A stretch of 10,627 nucleotides of DNA from DATFLS01 sp964413425 (GTDB taxonomy: Bacteria; Fidelibacterota; JAANXI01). The stretch is taken from assembly GCA_964413425.1 (NCBI GenBank), contig CAYPST010000130.1, forward strand, positions 1 through 10,627, in the 5' to 3' direction. The number at the start of each line of letters is the position of its first letter. Position 1 is the stretch's first letter. A program made the translations under genes and the position numbers. Positions 7,193 through 10,627 of this stretch are shown one piece after another. The notes under the pieces were generated by a model. It was not told where the DNA came from. It saw nothing but the letters and a program-made list of their open reading frames with translations, and ran no database searches.

Positions 7193-7230
7193 CTTTATAA
7201 GAAAGAATAAACTTTATAAGAAAGGATAAA
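7193..7230 (+). repeat. 19-bp tandem duplication carrying the ribosome binding site
   Basis: Two adjacent 19-bp units (7193-7211 and 7212-7230) differ at one base: CTTTATAAGAAAG-A-ATAAA versus CTTTATAAGAAAG-G-ATAAA. The change creates AAAGGA in the second copy, 5 nt before the ATG at 7232, so only that copy is a good ribosome binding site. Confidence 0.9.
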
Positions 7231-7231
7231 G

Positions 7232-8134
7232 ATGATGAAATATAGTCTGATAATCAAAACCGTATTCAGCATGTTAATAGGCGGTCTCGCCGTGCCGGCC
7301 ATTGGGCAAATCACCATGAATACCGCTCTTCCGGTAACAGAAGGCAATACAATTATCCGGACGCAGGCAAAATTTCTCCGTTCAACAGGCGATCCGAGTC
7401 CCATGAACCGGGATCTTATCGTGCAAGCCGTACCACTGGTGGCTGTACACGGTATCACGGAACGGCTGGCGGTATTTGGAGTTGTCCCCTATCTCAACAA
7501 GCGCTTGCAGGTGAACACTCCTCTGGGCCGGAAAACCCGGAAAGTTCAAGGGCTGGCCGATGCCAAATTCTTTGCCAGATATACCCTCTGGCAAGGGAAT
7601 GAGATTGGAGAAACCAGGCGAATCGCTCCGTTTGTTGGCGTGGAAGCACCGACAGGGCAGGACGATGCCACCGATGTACTGGGTCGCCTGCCTCAGCCCT
7701 TGCAGCTGGGGTCCAGTTCCTGGGATTACTTCGGCGGGCTCGTGTTCACCCGGCAAACTTTGCCCTGGCAGATTGATGTGGCGCCATCGTATCAGTACAA
7801 CAGTACGGCAAACAACTTCCGGTTTGGCCAGGTCGTCCGGCTCGATGCCCAGGGGAAATACCGGGTGATGCCCCGGAGGCTGGGAAACGGCGTCCCCGGC
7901 TTTCTCTACGCGAATCTGGAGACGAATCTGATCTGGCAGGAGAAGAACCAGGTAGATGGAACTCCGGATCCGAATTCCGGTGGCACTACCTGGTATCTGG
8001 TTCCCGGGATGCAGTACATTACCACCCGGACAATACTGGAAGCCGCCATCCAGCTTCCAATACTTCAGCAATTGAACGGTGCCGGGTTAAAAAACGATTT
8101 CATCACCACCCTGAGCATGCGCATTAATATCTAG
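7232..8134 (+). CDS. Outer-membrane beta-barrel protein, Phenol_MetA_deg-like
   Basis: A 300-residue exported protein. The signal peptide (MMKYSLIIKTVFSMLIGGLA) is probably cleaved at AIGQ|IT near residue 26. The mature part is a series of beta strands with family-like landmarks: TERLAVFGVVPYLNK, GLADAKFFARYTLW, APFVGVEAPTG, PSYQYNS, and a strand-like C-terminus TTLSMRINI. This matches my memory of the Phenol_MetA_deg family of putative outer-membrane channels, which often sit in catabolic or metal operons and are poorly characterised. ATG 7232 is chosen for the AAAGGA 5 nt upstream; ATG 7235 is possible. It begins 40 bp after the ATPase gene and is the second barrel in the cluster, sharing little obvious sequence with the first. 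Confidence 0.75.
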   Translation: MMKYSLIIKTVFSMLIGGLAVPAIGQITMNTALPVTEGNTIIRTQAKFLRSTGDPSPMNRDLIVQAVPLVAVHGITERLAVFGVVPYLNKRLQVNTPLGRKTRKVQGLADAKFFARYTLWQGNEIGETRRIAPFVGVEAPTGQDDATDVLGRLPQPLQLGSSSWDYFGGLVFTRQTLPWQIDVAPSYQYNSTANNFRFGQVVRLDAQGKYRVMPRRLGNGVPGFLYANLETNLIWQEKNQVDGTPDPNSGGTTWYLVPGMQYITTRTILEAAIQLPILQQLNGAGLKNDFITTLSMRINI

Positions 8135-8165
8135 AAACAATGGGAAATTTGAAACCCGAACACTT

Positions 8166-8244
8166 GCTCCGGAAGGAGTCCTTCACCAGTCTCGGAAGAG
8201 ATCTCACCAGAGACTCCTTCCGGAGCTCCTCCCGGAGAAGTCTC
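8166..8244. repeat. Large inverted repeat able to form alternative hairpins
   Basis: Arms GCTCCGGAAGGAGTC (8166-8180) and its exact complement (8212-8226) enclose 31 nt that contain a small TCTC-GGAA-GAGA hairpin (8190-8201). The right arm can instead pair with the following bases: GAGACT (8210-8215) with AGTCTC (8239-8244), plus partial pairing inward. The two folds exclude each other. No T run follows, so this is not a standard terminator. It may be a REP-like intergenic repeat or an RNA processing/attenuation element separating the transport genes from merR. Confidence 0.8.
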
Positions 8245-8351
8245 TGATGATGAGACCTTCCGTGAAACACTCTAACACCTGGAATCGTCGACAACGGTAA
8301 TTTCTCTTGTAAGCTGGATTATCAGTGACAACACAACAAAGGAGCTGCCCT

Positions 8352-8777
8352 ATGTCACCCTATAAGATCGGCGAAGCTGCAGAAAAAGCGGGCGTGCATA
8401 AGGAAACCATTCGCTACTACGAGCGCCGCGCCCTCATTCCCGAACCGGCCCGACGTCGATCCGGTTATCGAATTTTCACCGACGAGCATGTCCAGCGGAT
8501 TAAATTCATTAAGCGGGCGCAGGAGCTGGGATTCACCTTGAGTGAAATCGAGGATCTCCTCACACTACGGGTGGATGACCACACCACCTGTGCGGACGTC
8601 CGCCAGCGGGCTGAGAAAAAATTAGCGGACGTGGAAGAGAAGATCACCGAATTGCAGCGGATCAGGGACGCCCTGCAACACCTGACCGATCTCTGTCAGG
8701 GGGAAGGCCCTACCAGCGAATGCCCCATTCTGGATGCTATAGAAGGAACATTGGGGGATAATCATCCTAAGAGTTAA
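8352..8777 (+). CDS. merR: MerR family regulator with Hg(II)-type cysteine triad
   Basis: A 141-residue activator/repressor. The N-terminal winged helix is typical (YKIGEAAEKAGVHKETIRYYERRALI, then RRSGYRIFTDEHVQRIKFIKRAQELGF). A long dimerisation helix follows, with Cys80, Cys115 and Cys124. The spacings of 35 and 9 residues equal those of Cys82, Cys117 and Cys126, which bind Hg(II) in Tn501 MerR, and the last Cys is followed by Pro-Ile as in known MerR proteins. The Cys114-Cys115 pair of ZntR is absent, and CueR lacks the first Cys. ATG 8352 follows AAAGGAG at 7 nt; GTG 8325 has no such support. The likely target is the dyad promoter at 2621-2652. The gene lies last in the cluster, 217 bp after the barrel gene, so it may have its own promoter. 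I did not find a mer-like dyad immediately upstream. Confidence 0.88.
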   Translation: MSPYKIGEAAEKAGVHKETIRYYERRALIPEPARRRSGYRIFTDEHVQRIKFIKRAQELGFTLSEIEDLLTLRVDDHTTCADVRQRAEKKLADVEEKITELQRIRDALQHLTDLCQGEGPTSECPILDAIEGTLGDNHPKS

Positions 8778-8891
8778 ATGAAGGGTTGATATCGGATGAG
8801 CATCATAATGCCCCCAAATCTTGAGAAAAAATGACGGGCAAATCTCTGCCAGTTTTCTGATATTACTTCACTTAAATTAATTCAAAAAAGT

Positions 8892-8922
8892 GGGGAAGAA
8901 ATCGCTTCCTAGTCTCGTCTAA
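8892..8922 (+). promoter_or_regulatory. Candidate ECF-type promoter of the sigma factor gene
   Basis: GGGGAAG (8892-8898) and CGTCTAA (8916-8922) are 17 bp apart, the usual layout of promoters read by ECF sigma factors, many of which transcribe their own gene. It lies just upstream of the start at 8940. It is a pattern match only. Confidence 0.4.
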
Positions 8923-8939
8923 TAAATAATAGGCATTTG

Positions 8940-9542
8940 ATGCAAACCAGGATGGAACAGAATAATTCAACTGAATCGCTGGTTCGTTCAGCGCGCAGCG
9001 GTGACGGTGCAGCGTTCAAAACGCTATATGAGCGATACTATCAACTCGTTTTTCGCACAGCGTACAGGTTGCTTGGGGAGCGTATGAGCGCCGAAGACAT
9101 GACACAGGAAGTGTTTATTAAAATCCACCGGAAGTTGCACAGCTTTGATTTTAACGCCTCCTTCCAGACCTGGTGTTACCGTATAACTGTGAATACATGT
9201 TATGATATCATGCGTAAGCAAAAACGAAGAGGTCAATTTAATAAAGGTTCCGTTGAACCGGATTTCTACGAGTCAAAGCTGCAATCATCAAAAGGATCGG
9301 AACCAGAGGAGAATTTGAATCGAACAGTGCTGTCGGAAATTATTGAAGATAAATTGCAGGCTATGCATGAAGACCTGAAAACTGCCTTTGTGTTGCGAGA
9401 ATTCGAGCAGCTCAGCTACTCAGATATTGCAAACGTAATGGAGTGTTCGGAGGGAACAGTTGCTTCGCGCCTGGCAAGGGCCCGCAGTCAACTGGCAAAC
9501 TACCTGACCAGGATTGGAATTGATCACTCATATTTTAACTAA
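8940..9542 (+). CDS. ECF-type RNA polymerase sigma-70 factor
   Basis: A 200-residue protein made of two sigma domains with no region 1 or 3. Region 2 spans about residues 20-95 (FKTLYERYYQLVFRTAYRLL, SAEDMTQEVFIKIHRKL, FQTWCYRITVNTCYDIMRKQ). Region 4 spans about 135-190 (LREFEQLSYSDIANVMECSE, then GTVASRLARARSQLANYL). It directs RNA polymerase to a small set of stress promoters once released from its anti-sigma factor. ATG 8940 is chosen, 6 nt after AGG; TTG 8937 directly precedes it. Its stop overlaps the next start (TAATG), so the partner is made in step. Base composition here is visibly more AT-rich than the metal cluster, suggesting a different history. Targets are unknown. Confidence 0.93.
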   Translation: MQTRMEQNNSTESLVRSARSGDGAAFKTLYERYYQLVFRTAYRLLGERMSAEDMTQEVFIKIHRKLHSFDFNASFQTWCYRITVNTCYDIMRKQKRRGQFNKGSVEPDFYESKLQSSKGSEPEENLNRTVLSEIIEDKLQAMHEDLKTAFVLREFEQLSYSDIANVMECSEGTVASRLARARSQLANYLTRIGIDHSYFN

Positions 9543-10381
9543 TGATGAAAACGCACAACCACATATCAGATGAACGTCTTTCGAAGTATTTTGACGGTGA
9601 GATCACCGCAGGGGAGCAGAAGGCCATTGAAGAGCACTTGCGCCATTGTTCTTACTGCAACCGCCATCTTCACCAGTTGCAACAGCTTCATACCATAGTA
9701 GAACAGAGTATCGAACCGGAGTTAACCAGGGACTTGTGGAGTGACATTAAACACCAAATTGATTTACGGAATGAAGATGAGTACAGCTCATTCACAGTTA
9801 AGAAATGGATGGTAGCTGCCGTGATATCGTTGATTATGCTTGCCGGAGGCTGGTGGCTGACGGGGGGCCTCTCTCATGGTGTCAGGCTCTTCAAATCTGT
9901 ATCTGTCACTGATGTCAATCAATTTGCGTTTGATTATGGCTTATATCTGTCCGGTTTGGAGAATCCCGAAATTATGCAGCAGTTCAACAAAGGATACAAT
10001 AGGCAGCAAGCTGAGAATGGAGAAATGGTAGATTCCGCGGTGCTTCAGGCACGCAACAATTTGATAAACAGCCTGCCGCGGGACATTTCGGTTGTGTCAA
10101 TATACCTGCTGGAAAGTGGTTGTTGCCAGTGCAATCAATATACGCTTGAATATAACGGACAGCAGATCACCCTTTTTCAGCAGCCAAAAAAACACCCGGC
10201 GGAATTTACCGGCTATCATAAAAAGCACACGAAAATTGATACTGCCGACTGTTCCCGGGTGGATGCCGGTGACCACACCGCACTGGCATTTGATTCCGGG
10301 GAATCAAAGTATGTAGTCGTTGGCAGAAAAAATGACCCCATGCTGGCAGCCATTATGCATCGATTAACAGGCAGTGGTTAG
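9542..10381 (+). CDS. Membrane anti-sigma factor with zinc-finger domain and Cys/His-rich periplasmic region
   Basis: A 279-residue protein. The N-terminal cytosolic part is an anti-sigma zinc finger: His32-x3-Cys36-x2-Cys39 in EEHLRHCSYCNRHL, preceded by SDERLSKYFDGEI. It would hold the sigma factor encoded just upstream. One membrane segment follows (about 89-106, WMVAAVISLIMLAGGWWL). The remaining 170 residues should be periplasmic and contain SGCCQCNQ (Cys194, Cys195, Cys197), several histidines (KKHP, YHKKH) and a lone Cys237 (TADCSR). The strands YTLEYNGQQITLF and KYVVVGRKN resemble the sensor domains of other transmembrane anti-sigma factors. The cysteine cluster could bind metal or respond to disulfide state; this is inference. 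Start ATG 9542 overlaps the sigma stop by one base with no separate ribosome binding site, implying coupling. Confidence 0.88.
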   Translation: MMKTHNHISDERLSKYFDGEITAGEQKAIEEHLRHCSYCNRHLHQLQQLHTIVEQSIEPELTRDLWSDIKHQIDLRNEDEYSSFTVKKWMVAAVISLIMLAGGWWLTGGLSHGVRLFKSVSVTDVNQFAFDYGLYLSGLENPEIMQQFNKGYNRQQAENGEMVDSAVLQARNNLINSLPRDISVVSIYLLESGCCQCNQYTLEYNGQQITLFQQPKKHPAEFTGYHKKHTKIDTADCSRVDAGDHTALAFDSGESKYVVVGRKNDPMLAAIMHRLTGSG

Positions 10382-10537
10382 ATGTAAAATAAAAGTTGAA
10401 CACTTTCGGATTTACTTTTTTGGATGGATTTGGCAGGATTACAGCGAAAAAACAGGCCAGAACCCTGAGCCCAGACTTGAAATCCATGTCATTGTACTAC
10501 TTTAATTGATTATACCAAAAGGATATCATTCTTAAAT

Positions 10538-10627
10538 ATGCGTACCTATTCCCTACTTATTTTCCAATTAGTGGTTCTTATCCTGTTCGGCTGCGGTCAA
10601 AAGGCGGAACAGTCACAGGCACGTACC
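10538..10627 (+). CDS. Lipoprotein, 5' end only
   Basis: The first 30 codons of a gene that runs out of the window. The sequence MRTYSLLIFQLVVLILFGC followed by GQKAEQSQ is a lipoprotein signal: a short basic start, a hydrophobic core, and a lipobox LFGC with Cys19 as the lipidation site. The residue after Cys is Gly, not Asp, so outer-membrane delivery is likely. AAAAGGAT at 10517-10524 is a plausible but distant ribosome binding site (about 13 nt). It lies 156 bp after the anti-sigma gene on the same strand and may belong to the same regulon. Function cannot be judged from 30 residues. Confidence 0.75.
   Translation, partial: MRTYSLLIFQLVVLILFGCGQKAEQSQART

Noticed and set aside
8325..8351. 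GTG start nine codons upstream for MerR
   Set aside because: AAAGGAG sits within this stretch, 7 nt before ATG 8352, and the extra residues are not part of the MerR fold.
8751..8860. Terminator after merR (TTGGGGG with CCCCCAA; GGCA-TGCC before a short T run)
   Set aside because: The first pairing spans 53 nt and begins inside the gene; the second stem is only 4-5 bp. Neither is convincing.

Overview
The window looks like part of a Gram-negative bacterial chromosome. The evidence is two predicted outer-membrane beta-barrels with signal peptides, a lipoprotein start, and a membrane-spanning anti-sigma factor with a large periplasmic domain. The protein style (HEPAFGVGP-type barrel, GLACPFC-type metal-binding domain) recalls the Bacteroidota/FCB group or Marinimicrobia-like lineages. 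That placement is an impression only, because there is no rRNA or other phylogenetic marker. I saw no tRNA, rRNA, CRISPR array or intact insertion sequence.

Left part (1-1972). The 3' end of a UBP-type zinc-finger gene on the plus strand converges on a minus-strand marR-MATE operon. The MarR repressor is intact and has a clear promoter overlapped by a perfect 26-bp palindrome. The MATE drug/sodium antiporter gene is broken by a one-base frameshift in a G run and apparently by an in-frame loss of roughly 65-75 codons. About 650 bp of non-coding DNA follows (1973-2620). It carries an echo of the UBP gene's 3' end.

Centre (2621-8777): the main item. A promoter with the layout of a mercury (mer) promoter (TTGACT, long spacer, GTAC-CATA-GTAC dyad) precedes a same-strand cluster. 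In order it encodes a MerT-like inner-membrane protein, an outer-membrane barrel, a periplasmic HMA (MerP-like) protein, a small cytosolic HMA chaperone, a P1B-type ATPase with HMA domains at both ends, a second outer-membrane barrel, and a MerR regulator. The regulator's three cysteines have exactly the spacing of the Hg(II)-sensing triad. No mercuric reductase (MerA) or organomercurial lyase is present. The simplest reading is a mercury-type (soft metal) sensing and transport cassette in which a P-type pump stands where the reductase normally would. The pump has YPC in place of the usual CPC in its membrane metal site. The metal is inferred, not shown.

Right part (8778-10627). An ECF sigma factor and its zinc-finger anti-sigma factor overlap by one base. 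The periplasmic half of the anti-sigma factor contains a Cys-Cys-x-Cys and histidine cluster that could sense metal or thiol state. The window ends in the first 30 codons of a lipoprotein gene.

Working together (inference): metal entering the cell activates MerR at the 2621-2652 promoter. HMA proteins on both sides of the inner membrane pass metal to the MerT-like carrier or the ATPase, and the barrels provide outer-membrane passage. The sigma/anti-sigma pair may report envelope metal stress.
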